Assembly (NCBI GenBank): GCA_900539605.1
Contig: UQCS01000032.1
Coordinates: 1 to 16,298 of the forward strand
DNA: 16,298 bases
From: an uncultured Azospirillum sp.
GTDB lineage: Bacteria > Pseudomonadota > Alphaproteobacteria > RF32 > CAG-239
Direction of reading: 5' to 3'
Shown: piece after piece, positions 6,702 through 13,116 of the stretch
Layout of the letters: each line of letters opens with the position of its first letter
Position numbering within the stretch: the stretch's first letter is position 1
Notes under the pieces: generated by a model
The model's database searches: none
The model's input: the letters and a program-made list of their open reading frames with translations, nothing else
What the model was told of the DNA's origin: nothing
Position numbers and translations under genes: made by a program

Positions 6702-7535
6702 TTATTTCTTGTTATCGCGACGGGATCTCATAATAAAGCGATCCGTCTTCTTGTTAGAACGAGTCTTGCCGCCCTTAGCAGGTTTACCCCACGGTGTAGT
6801 CGGATGACGTCCGCCCGAAGTACGGCCTTCACCACCACCCATCGGGTGATCGACAGGGTTCATCGCAACACCACGAGAAACCGGACGAAGTCCCAGCCAA
6901 CGGGTGCGGCCGGCCTTACCGAGAGATTTGTTCTGATTGTCCGGGTTAGAAACGGCACCGACCGTTGCCAGACACTCTTCGCGAACAACTCTCAGTTCAC
7001 CGGAACTCAATTTCAGCTGAGCATAACCGGCGTCCTTACCGACAACCTGTGCATAACATCCGGCTGAACGAACCAACTGGCCGCCCTTGCCCGAACGCAA
7101 TTCCACATTGTGGATAATGGTACCGACCGGCATATTTTTCAGAGGCATGGCATTGCCCGGCTTAATATCGGCTTTGGCGGCCGAAATAACTTTATCGCCG
7201 GCTTTCAATCTCTGCGGAGCCAGAATATAGGATTTTTCACCGTCTTCATAGCAAATCAGCGCAATGAAGGAAGAACGGTTCGGATCATATTCGATTCTCT
7301 CTACAGTAGCCTCAACATCAAACTTATTACGTCTAAAGTCGATAATTCTGAGCTTGCGTTTATGTCCGCCGCCCTTTCTCCGACTTGTAACATGTCCGAA
7401 ATTATCACGCCCACCGGTCTTCGTAAGACCGATTGTCAAAGACTTCTCAGGAGCTCCTTTATACAGCTCGGATCTGTCAACAATGACCAGCTGACGAAGT
7501 CCAGGAGATGTGGGCTTATAAGTTTTTAACACCAT
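6702..7535 (-). CDS. rplB: 50S ribosomal protein L2
   Basis: L2 is needed for subunit association and peptidyl-transferase activity. The 277-residue product begins MVLKTYKPTSPGLRQLVIVD and has an OB-like domain followed by an SH3-like domain. The highly conserved tail NPVDHPMGGGEGRTSGGRHP (about 226-245) includes His-230, the equivalent of the functionally important His-229 of E. coli L2. Length matches the family (273). AGGAA precedes the ATG. It is 3 nt from rplW. Confidence 0.98.
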   Translation of the reverse strand: MVLKTYKPTSPGLRQLVIVDRSELYKGAPEKSLTIGLTKTGGRDNFGHVTSRRKGGGHKRKLRIIDFRRNKFDVEATVERIEYDPNRSSFIALICYEDGEKSYILAPQRLKAGDKVISAAKADIKPGNAMPLKNMPVGTIIHNVELRSGKGGQLVRSAGCYAQVVGKDAGYAQLKLSSGELRVVREECLATVGAVSNPDNQNKSLGKAGRTRWLGLRPVSRGVAMNPVDHPMGGGEGRTSGGRHPTTPWGKPAKGGKTRSNKKTDRFIMRSRRDNKK

Positions 7536-7538
7536 TTT

Positions 7539-7856
7539 TTAAATTCCTGTTGTAACATCAATATTTTGACCTTCGGCAAGAGTAACCAAAGCTTTCTTAA
7601 AATCGGAACGACGTCCGAGATTACCTCTGAATCTTTTGGTCTTGCCAGCCTGACGAATAGTATTCACCTTGGTTACCTTGACGCCAAAAATAGCTTCAAC
7701 GGCAGCCTTGATTTCGTCCTTGGAAGCTTCGAGCGGAACACGGAAAACAATTTTTCCGGCTTCGGAAGACAGCATGGACTTCTCGGTGATTACCGGACGA
7801 ACCAGTGTATCATACATCTGTACAGTCACATTGTTGGTTTTTGCATCTTTACTCAT
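7539..7856 (-). CDS. rplW: 50S ribosomal protein L23
   Basis: L23 borders the tunnel exit and is the main docking site for trigger factor and SRP. I set the start at ATG 7856-7854 (MSKDAKTNNVTV, 105 residues). It overlaps the rplD stop by four bases (ATGA), and GGAGGA lies 9 nt before it. A TTG at 7877 would extend the protein by seven residues but would place the ribosome-binding site inside the coding region. The product has YDTLVRPVITEKSML (about 15-29) and RFRGNLGRRSDFKKALVTL (about 76-94), the loop contacting 23S rRNA. The overlap implies coupling to L4. Confidence 0.95.
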   Translation of the reverse strand: MSKDAKTNNVTVQMYDTLVRPVITEKSMLSSEAGKIVFRVPLEASKDEIKAAVEAIFGVKVTKVNTIRQAGKTKRFRGNLGRRSDFKKALVTLAEGQNIDVTTGI

Positions 7857-8473
7857 TTCAATCTTTCCTCCAAGCAACGAACAGCATCTTTAGTCAACAC
7901 CAGTTTGTCTTTTTTCAAGATGTCATAAACATTGGCACCGATCGTCGGCAATACGTCTACACCGAAGATATTGCGGGAAGCCAATGCAAAATTAATATCG
8001 ACCTCTTGTCCGTCGATGAACAGGCTGTTGTTCAGGCCGCAAGCATCCAACTTAACCTTAAGATCTTTGGTTTTGGGACTGGACAATTTGGCTTCATCAA
8101 CGATAACGAGGTTGCCCTCTTTGGCTTTTGCCGAGAGAGCGGTTTTCAGACCAAGCTTTCTGAATTTCTTAGTCAGATCATGCGCATGGTCACGAACAAC
8201 CGGACCAAACACAATTCCACCCTTTCTGAACTGGGTACCTTTGCGAGAACCCTGACGAGCATTGCCGCTGCCTTTCTGTTTGAAAGGCTTGGACGGCGTC
8301 AGAGCAACTTCGGAACGACCCTTCGTCTTGTGGGTGCCGGCTTGCATTCTGGCCAACTGCCATCTTACAACCCGTTGCAAAATGTCTGCGCGAACTTCCA
8401 AACCAAAAATCGATTCGTTCAGTTCGATAGAGCCGACATTCATATTATCTAAATTTAAGATGTCCTGTTTCAT
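7853..8473 (-). CDS. rplD: 50S ribosomal protein L4
   Basis: L4 reaches into the exit tunnel with an extended loop. In E. coli it is also the repressor of the S10 operon through the mRNA leader. The 206-residue product has the tunnel loop at about 44-90 (AGTHKTKGRSEVALTP, FKQKGSGNARQGSRKGTQFR) and a globular domain with IVDEAKLSSPKTKDLKVKL. AAGGA lies 9 nt upstream of the ATG. It ends in TGA overlapping the rplW ATG. Whether it controls this operon is untested; the leader before rpsJ does contain hairpins. Confidence 0.96.
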   Translation of the reverse strand: MKQDILNLDNMNVGSIELNESIFGLEVRADILQRVVRWQLARMQAGTHKTKGRSEVALTPSKPFKQKGSGNARQGSRKGTQFRKGGIVFGPVVRDHAHDLTKKFRKLGLKTALSAKAKEGNLVIVDEAKLSSPKTKDLKVKLDACGLNNSLFIDGQEVDINFALASRNIFGVDVLPTIGANVYDILKKDKLVLTKDAVRCLEERLK

Positions 8474-8492
8474 AACTTCTATCCTTTATCTT

Positions 8493-9212
8493 TTAAGCAT
8501 TATCAGCTGTTTCAGCTTTAACTGCAACAGGTTCATCAACTTTTTTCAAACCGGCGGGCATCGGAAGTTCGACATTGCCGCTTTTTTTAACGGCGTCGGT
8601 GATGCGGACCCAGGCATTTTCACAACCCGGAACACCGCCCTTAACCATAATCAGGCCTTTGGAAGCATCAACCGCAACCACTTTCAGATTTTGAACCGTG
8701 ACGCGTTCGTTACCCATATGGCCGGCCATTTTTTTACCTTTGAATACCTTACCGGGATCCTGTCTTTGTCCTGTAGAACCGTGCGAACGGTGAGAAACCG
8801 ACACACCGTGGCTGGCTTCCAGACCGGCAAAGTTATGACGTTTCATAACACCGGCAAATCCCTTACCGATAGAGGTTGCACATACGTCAACATATTGACC
8901 GGGAACAAAATGTTCTACAGATAATTCAGAACCGACCGAAAGCAGGCAGTCTTCAGAAACTCTGAATTCACCTAACTTCTTCTTCGGTTCAACATTAGCT
9001 TTGGCAAAATGTCCTTTCATCGCTTTGGACACATTTTTAGCCTTAACGGCACCGGTGCCCAACTGGACAGCGGTATAACCGTCTCTGTCCATCGTTCTGA
9101 CATCAACAACCTGAAGATTGTCAACAGCAAGAACCGTTACCGGCACATGAGTTCCGTTAGCCTCAAAAATGCGGGACATTCCCAGCTTTTTTGCGATTAA
9201 ACCAGTACGCAT
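8493..9212 (-). CDS. rplC: 50S ribosomal protein L3
   Basis: L3 is one of the first proteins to bind 23S rRNA and reaches close to the peptidyl-transferase centre. The 239-residue product begins MRTGLIAKKLGMSRIF and has the long-finger motif HGSTGQRQDPGKVFKGKKMA at about 144-163, in the alphaproteobacterial style. The Gln-149/151 pair lies where E. coli L3 is methylated by PrmB. A C-terminal tail of about 25 residues, rich in Ala, Val, Lys and acids, extends beyond E. coli L3 (209). AAGGA lies 10 nt before the ATG. A 95-nt spacer separates it from rpsJ. Confidence 0.97.
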   Translation of the reverse strand: MRTGLIAKKLGMSRIFEANGTHVPVTVLAVDNLQVVDVRTMDRDGYTAVQLGTGAVKAKNVSKAMKGHFAKANVEPKKKLGEFRVSEDCLLSVGSELSVEHFVPGQYVDVCATSIGKGFAGVMKRHNFAGLEASHGVSVSHRSHGSTGQRQDPGKVFKGKKMAGHMGNERVTVQNLKVVAVDASKGLIMVKGGVPGCENAWVRITDAVKKSGNVELPMPAGLKKVDEPVAVKAETADNA

Positions 9213-9307
9213 TATTTTATTTTCCTTTTCAATTGGTTGACCATCCTTATTTCATGAAAGCCAACATTGCTTTTTATTTACAGGTAATTATTTTAACAAA
9301 AAAACAA
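9213..9307 (-). other. Long spacer between rpsJ and rplC
   Basis: Ninety-five bases without an ORF separate rpsJ and rplC, far more than between most genes of this operon. Reading the minus strand, the spacer starts with a U-rich run (TTGTTTTTTTG) without a GC stem. It then has a weak inverted repeat GTTGGC/GTCAAC that encloses the palindrome TTTCATGAAA, and ends with the rplC ribosome-binding site. A TAAAAT hexamer is present but has no convincing -35 partner, so I do not call a promoter. Confidence 0.5.
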
Positions 9308-9619
9308 TTACAGTTTGATTTCGACATTTACACCGGCAGCCAGATCAAGCTTCATCAGGGCATCTACGGTTTGCGGTGTCGGATCGACAATATCGAGAAG
9401 TCTCTTGTGGGTCCGAATTTCGAACTGTTCACGAGATTTTTTATCAACGTGCGGAGAGCGGTTTACCGTAAATTTCTCGATTCTGGTCGGCAGAGGGATC
9501 GGCCCTCTTACATTTGCCCCGGTTCTTTTGGCGGTATGAACGATTTCTTTGGTCGACAAATCGAGCAGACGATGATCAAAAGCCTTGAGGCGAATTCTTA
9601 TGTTTTGTGTATCCATCAT
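9308..9619 (-). CDS. rpsJ: 30S ribosomal protein S10
   Basis: S10 is a small-subunit head protein that also serves as NusE in transcription antitermination complexes. The 103-residue product has the family signature VNRSPHVDKKSREQFEIR at about 52-69 and the ending AGVNVEIKL. Two ATG codons stand in tandem (MMDTQNI); the first is taken because AGGA is already 12 nt upstream of it. It is the first gene of the operon. No tuf or fusA precedes it; upstream is a structured leader and a candidate promoter. Confidence 0.97.
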   Translation of the reverse strand: MMDTQNIRIRLKAFDHRLLDLSTKEIVHTAKRTGANVRGPIPLPTRIEKFTVNRSPHVDKKSREQFEIRTHKRLLDIVDPTPQTVDALMKLDLAAGVNVEIKL

Positions 9620-9645
9620 TTTAAATACTTTTCCTATAACTAGAC

Positions 9646-9773
9646 GGCAACGATTCGCATGATGCCAAACTTGCCATCTACAAAATTAACCTTATGCAAA
9701 ACCTTGAATTTCAAGGATTGCGGGATATTTCATATTACAACCGGCCGGACAGATTCCCGCCGTAAGACCGGTT
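9646..9773 (-). promoter_or_regulatory. Structured 5' leader of the S10 operon
   Basis: Between the predicted transcription start and the rpsJ ribosome-binding site, the minus strand has three inverted repeats. AACCGG/CCGGTT (9739-9744 with 9768-9773) has an inner CGG/CCG pair. CCTTGA/TCAAGG (9702-9716) has a three-base loop. GGCAA/TTGCC (9646-9650 with 9671-9675) encloses GCAT/ATGC. In E. coli a leader of similar length is the target of L4-mediated control. I cannot align this leader to that one, so a regulatory role is inference. Confidence 0.5.
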
Positions 9774-9784
9774 AATGTGAGCGT

Positions 9785-9813
9785 TTTGTAACATAAGCGG
9801 CAGGATATTGCAA
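9785..9813 (-). promoter_or_regulatory. Candidate sigma-70 type promoter of the S10-spc operon
   Basis: On the minus strand TTGCAA (as CTTGC, common in alphaproteobacterial -35 elements) is followed by exactly 17 nt and TACAAA, each matching consensus at four of six positions. Transcription would start near 9778, leaving a leader of about 160 nt before rpsJ. It is the best-spaced pair in the gap between the operon and the next upstream gene. Confidence 0.5.
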
Positions 9814-10034
9814 GTAAAAAATTACTTTTTTTTCAATTTTTTACACCACCGCAACCGCTTGCTGAGACTCTGCTTGAGTCGGATCGGAATCTTAACTGTT
9901 GACATAAAAATGCGACAAAAAACGCCCAAAATTCCAACCCGGCATTTTACATTTACAACCGCAATACAGATACCGACGAAAGAAAGAAAAAATTCAAGCA
10001 TTCTACAGCCGGAGCATTGTCCTCGGACTCCATA
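9814..10034. other. Intergenic region upstream of the S10 operon promoter
   Basis: No believable ORF lies here; plus-strand frames have poor composition. A small hairpin GACTC/GAGTC is at 9866-9880. A GGAG...CTCC repeat with an inner GTCC/GGAC at about 10013-10030 lies just after the small ORF and could be a weak terminator for it. A TTGACA at 9899-9904 on the plus strand has no -10 at the right distance. Confidence 0.4.
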
Positions 10035-10301
10035 TTAATAACCGCTGACACCGAAAACCAGCTTAACATTCCAGCGCTTCTTTCTCGCAAAAGAAAAATG
10101 CGGCTTGGTTGTACTGAGCACAAACACAAACTTTCCGACCCACATCCGCAGATATCTCTCCTTTATCTGCGTCATTTTCACTTTTTCACAAGTACGGAAT
10201 TCCGTCCCGTCGGAAAGCTCTATTTCTGAGCTACGGCCAACGGCATATTTATTGTTATCAAAATCCAACCCGTACTCAATAAAAATTTTTGTACCTTTCA
10301 T
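10035..10301 (-). CDS. Small hypothetical protein, 88 residues
   Basis: I do not recognise this protein. It begins MKGTKIFIEYGLDFDNNKYA and ends NVKLVFGVSGY, with alternating hydrophobic residues suggesting beta strands (KIFIEYGL, KFVFVLSTT, VKLVFGV) and a basic segment FARKKRW near residues 70-76. There is no signal peptide, membrane segment or cysteine cluster (one Cys). Codon choice and composition look like a real gene, unlike the overlapping plus-strand frame. GGGA lies 10 nt before the ATG, a weak ribosome-binding site. It stands alone between the autotransporter and the S10 operon. Confidence 0.55.
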   Translation of the reverse strand: MKGTKIFIEYGLDFDNNKYAVGRSSEIELSDGTEFRTCEKVKMTQIKERYLRMWVGKFVFVLSTTKPHFSFARKKRWNVKLVFGVSGY

Positions 10302-10413
10302 TACCGCTTTTTCCCAACATTATGACACAATTTCGTCGTCATCTTTCCTTCCAAACATCACTTTTCGCAACACCGGGATGTCCGGCAACCCAACTCCCTT
10401 AAACATAAAACTC

Positions 10414-10442
10414 AAAAGAGGAACTTTGGGAGTTCCTCTTTT
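10414..10442 (-). terminator. Terminator of the autotransporter gene
   Basis: A perfect 12-bp stem AAAAGAGGAACT/AGTTCCTCTTTT has a five-base loop (TTGGG on the plus strand). On the minus strand it starts 21 nt after the stop of the autotransporter gene and ends in a short U-run. Symmetric A/T flanks may make it bidirectional. Confidence 0.88.
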
Positions 10443-10463
10443 TCAGCATTAACTTCACCGGTT

Positions 10464-12914
10464 TTAATACCAGCGGTAACTAAAGCCGAGAGCGGCGGCA
10501 ATGTCATCATAGTCACTGCCGGTCGTATAGTTGACATACCCAAACAGGCTCATCTTGCCGTCCAGCGCCATTCTTCCGCCGACTTCAATTCTTCCCAACG
10601 TCTGATCATCCAAACTGTCCACCTTGCCCAAATGAGTGATTTTGACTTCATTGCCGAAATTCAGCGTTTGAACGACACTCGGTTTAACGTACAATTTGGT
10701 GTAACCGTAATCATGATCAAAAGTTTTTTCCAGTTTGACCCCGAATTCGCCTTCAACCTGATTGAGCATCGAATATTCGGCGCTCTTACCATATTCATCC
10801 TTCATATCGTCATAATCAATGCCGGTATAAAACACACCCAGGCTCGGTTCCAAAGTCCAGTTATAACCGGGAATAAAGGCATAGCCCATTTCGACGCCGG
10901 CACCGTATTGCATTGCATCTGCTTTGGCCTTTACATGGTCATCGGTTTCAATCTCTGCATGCTGACGGCCGGCATAGGCGGTGGCAAAAGTCCAGAAATT
11001 GTTGTAATCATACCGATAATACATGCCCAACAGAAAACTGGAAATTTCGATTTCACTGCCCATGTTAGCACGGTAAAATCCTTCTTCGCCGATATCGTAA
11101 GTACCGTAGCGATAGGACCCGAAAGCACCGATTTTGTTGGAAGCGTCGTTTTGCAGGTCAAGCCCCATGTCAAAACCGGCAATATTGGCATCCCATTCCT
11201 GCGGCGCGCTCACTTTGGCGTAGCGGTACACCGGATTAGCCCACAGGTTGGAAACCGGACGTCTTTTATAGTGGTCTTCGTAAAGCACGTTATATCTTCT
11301 CAGCAAAAACTTGTTGGCTGCAACCGAATTGCGAATACTGGTCACAACACCGCGATTTTGTTCAGCAGCCGCACTGTGGAGTGACAGAAAAGCAGCAATT
11401 TCGGGGGCCATAGGACGGAAGTCGGGGTTTGAATCACGGGTCATCGTCAAATACCAGCCGGTGGTGGAAACACCGTTCTCGCCGTCGCCGAGTTTTCCGT
11501 CGGCTTCACCGTCGGCCTTTCCGGCAACAGACTTGTCGTTGATATCTCCGTTGTCGCCGCCTTCTTCTCCGCCGTTCTCGTCATCAGGCACCTGAGCTTC
11601 CTTGTATTCGCTTTTCCACATATACGGACTGCCGTACACGCGATAAACCACAAAGTCGGCAGCAGTTTCCTTATTGTCACCATCCGCCGAAACGAACAAA
11701 ATCGACTGATCCGTTCCGATTATTTTGGCGGACGTTGTCTTGACAATAACTTTCGTTGTTCCCACAATATCATTTTCCGCGTAGATTTGCGAAGCAACCA
11801 GAGTATCGGGATTGACGGTAACCGTCAACACCGGTGTTCCGACAGCCGTATAGCTCTTCACATAAAGGCTGCCGGCTGCACCCAACGTCAGGAACGAATT
11901 GTCAAAAACAAACTTATTAACACCCGCGACCTTATTATTGAAAAAGATTTCACCGTTCCCGCGCACACTCAGATTATATTCACGGTCAACCGAACTGATC
12001 TCATCATCAAATATGATATTTCCGCCATCGGTTGTCAGATTGAGCATACCGCCGTTCATGGCAATAGCGTTACTCGTAACCGTCGGCGCCGGCGGTTCGG
12101 TTTCCTCGCCTTCGCCTCCTTCGTCATCATCGGCGCGCGGATTTATTGATTTATCATCAATATCTCCGTTATCCCCTTCATCGCCGCCTTCACCTCCGCC
12201 ATTTTCTTCAACGGTAGGTTCGGAAACATAGTTTCCGGAAAACAGCACGTCTTTTCCTTTGGCCACAATATTCAGAGTTCCCGTCGAATAAATCGCGCCG
12301 CCGTAAGCCGGGTTGGCAGCTTCACCGTCTTCATCGGTCACCACACCACCCGATTGAGCATAGTTGTTGAGAAAATCGGTGTTGATAATTGTCAATTCGC
12401 CGCCGGTATGAGCAATCGCACCGCCGTAGGCTATACCGTTTTCGGTAATCGCGGCATTTCCGCTGAATTTCGAATCGGAAATTTCACCGATCGTACCGGT
12501 ATTCCAAATCGCACCGCCCAAAACATTACCGCCGGCTACGCTTGTTTTGTTGTTCACAAAAGTCGAATTCGAAATATGCCCGATTGTCGCACCGTTGTTG
12601 GACAAGACCCGTTTAAAACCGGAAGCGTTCACATTTTCGAAATTAACTTGCGCATCCCCGCCAAGGACAAATCCACCGAACTCACCGCCGGACAGCGTCT
12701 TTGAATTACCGTCAACGGTAAAAGAACCTGAATTTGCCGACGGCAGATTTTCCGTGAGTTCAACATCGGCAATCAGAGTAACGTCGCTTCCGTCAGCCAA
12801 AGCATTCGCCAGTTCTTCCGCGGTGCTGACATCAACAGCCGCCGCCACACCGGCAATACACGACAACGCCGCTGCCGAAACGCTGGTTTGCAGAATAGAA
12901 TAAAACCTTTTCAT
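10464..12914 (-). CDS. Pmp-like autotransporter (type Va secretion), outer membrane
   Basis: The 816-residue protein begins with a Sec signal peptide (MKRFYSILQT, hydrophobic to Ala-26, cleavage probably after AAA). The passenger (about 27-555) contains chlamydial-Pmp-type repeats: FxxN at about 119 (FVNN), 150 (FSGN), 181 (FLNN) and 225 (FSGN), with GGAI at about 133, 164 and 205, which suggests a beta-helix. Two acidic Gly/Asp inserts at about 235-279 and 441-483 share the core GDNGDI(D/N)DKS. Residues 556-816 form an autotransporter barrel of the expected ~260 residues, ending SYRWY with a terminal aromatic. Such proteins present surface domains, often adhesins, but the ligand is unknown. 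GGGGG lies 5 nt before the ATG. No confident promoter is seen. A paralogous barrel end lies at the right edge of the window. Confidence 0.9.
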   Translation of the reverse strand: MKRFYSILQTSVSAAALSCIAGVAAAVDVSTAEELANALADGSDVTLIADVELTENLPSANSGSFTVDGNSKTLSGGEFGGFVLGGDAQVNFENVNASGFKRVLSNNGATIGHISNSTFVNNKTSVAGGNVLGGAIWNTGTIGEISDSKFSGNAAITENGIAYGGAIAHTGGELTIINTDFLNNYAQSGGVVTDEDGEAANPAYGGAIYSTGTLNIVAKGKDVLFSGNYVSEPTVEENGGGEGGDEGDNGDIDDKSINPRADDDEGGEGEETEPPAPTVTSNAIAMNGGMLNLTTDGGNIIFDDEISSVDREYNLSVRGNGEIFFNNKVAGVNKFVFDNSFLTLGAAGSLYVKSYTAVGTPVLTVTVNPDTLVASQIYAENDIVGTTKVIVKTTSAKIIGTDQSILFVSADGDNKETAADFVVYRVYGSPYMWKSEYKEAQVPDDENGGEEGGDNGDINDKSVAGKADGEADGKLGDGENGVSTTGWYLTMTRDSNPDFRPMAPEIAAFLSLHSAAAEQNRGVVTSIRNSVAANKFLLRRYNVLYEDHYKRRPVSNLWANPVYRYAKVSAPQEWDANIAGFDMGLDLQNDASNKIGAFGSYRYGTYDIGEEGFYRANMGSEIEISSFLLGMYYRYDYNNFWTFATAYAGRQHAEIETDDHVKAKADAMQYGAGVEMGYAFIPGYNWTLEPSLGVFYTGIDYDDMKDEYGKSAEYSMLNQVEGEFGVKLEKTFDHDYGYTKLYVKPSVVQTLNFGNEVKITHLGKVDSLDDQTLGRIEVGGRMALDGKMSLFGYVNYTTGSDYDDIAAALGFSYRWY
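11466..11594 (-). repeat. Acidic Gly/Asp insert 2 of the autotransporter
   Basis: Codons for residues about 441-483 encode a low-complexity acidic stretch that includes EEGGDNGDINDKS. It matches the core of insert 1 (about 200 residues earlier) in protein and partly in DNA (GATATCTCCGTT is shared near-exactly on the plus strand). The spacing N-G-x-I-(D/N) resembles the second half of an EF-hand or dockerin calcium loop, but the first acidic positions are degenerate. Confidence 0.7.
12078..12212 (-). repeat. Acidic Gly/Asp insert 1 of the autotransporter
   Basis: Codons for residues about 235-279 encode an acidic, Gly-rich and finally Pro-rich linker. It includes GGDEGDNGDIDDKS and ends in EPPAP. 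It separates the FxxN/GGAI repeat region from the rest of the passenger and shares its core with insert 2. It has almost no hydrophobic residues and is presumably a flexible, exposed hinge. Confidence 0.7.
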
Positions 12915-13047
12915 ATGACCCCCAAATCTGTAATTCTTAAATAATTATTAATCTTATCATCTTTTTTTTAAAAAGCCACATAAAAAAGCGACCACGGACT
13001 ACAAAGAATTTTGCATTTATTTTCAATTTATTAAGGCAATCCGATAT

Positions 13048-13072
13048 AAAAAAGAGCCCTTAAAGGGCTCTT
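13048..13072 (-). terminator. Terminator after ychF
   Basis: The 9-bp stem AAGAGCCCT/AGGGCTCTT closes a three-base loop and is followed on the minus strand by a run of six T, then ATATC. It lies 44 nt after the ychF stop and ends the pth-ychF transcript. Confidence 0.93.
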
Positions 13073-13116
13073 GATAAATCTCTTCCGGTACATAACAGGG
13101 TCTGTCGGGTTTGACT

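Noticed and set aside
7805..8924. Long plus-strand frames (215 and 220 codons) opposite rplW, rplD and rplC
   Set aside because: They are antisense to well-identified ribosomal protein genes and have atypical composition.
9866..9880. GACTC/GAGTC hairpin upstream of the S10 promoter
   Set aside because: It is too short to interpret and has neither a U-tract nor an adjacent start.
9899..9904. Perfect TTGACA on the plus strand as a promoter
   Set aside because: At 16-18 nt downstream the sequence is AACGCCC-like with no -10 match, and no plus-strand gene follows.
9808..10038. Plus-strand ORF of 76 codons upstream of the S10 operon
   Set aside because: It covers the candidate S10 promoter, has biased composition (FFFNFLHHRNR at the start) and no convincing ribosome-binding site.
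10105..10452. Plus-strand ORF of 115 codons opposite the small hypothetical gene
   Set aside because: It runs through the autotransporter terminator hairpin and is Ser/Pro-rich without pattern. The minus-strand frame is more protein-like.
12855..12869. Possible lipobox (ALSC, residues 16-19) in the autotransporter signal peptide
   Set aside because: The -3 position is Ala instead of Leu/Val/Ile, the hydrophobic region continues past the cysteine, and a standard Ala-x-Ala signal peptidase I site follows.
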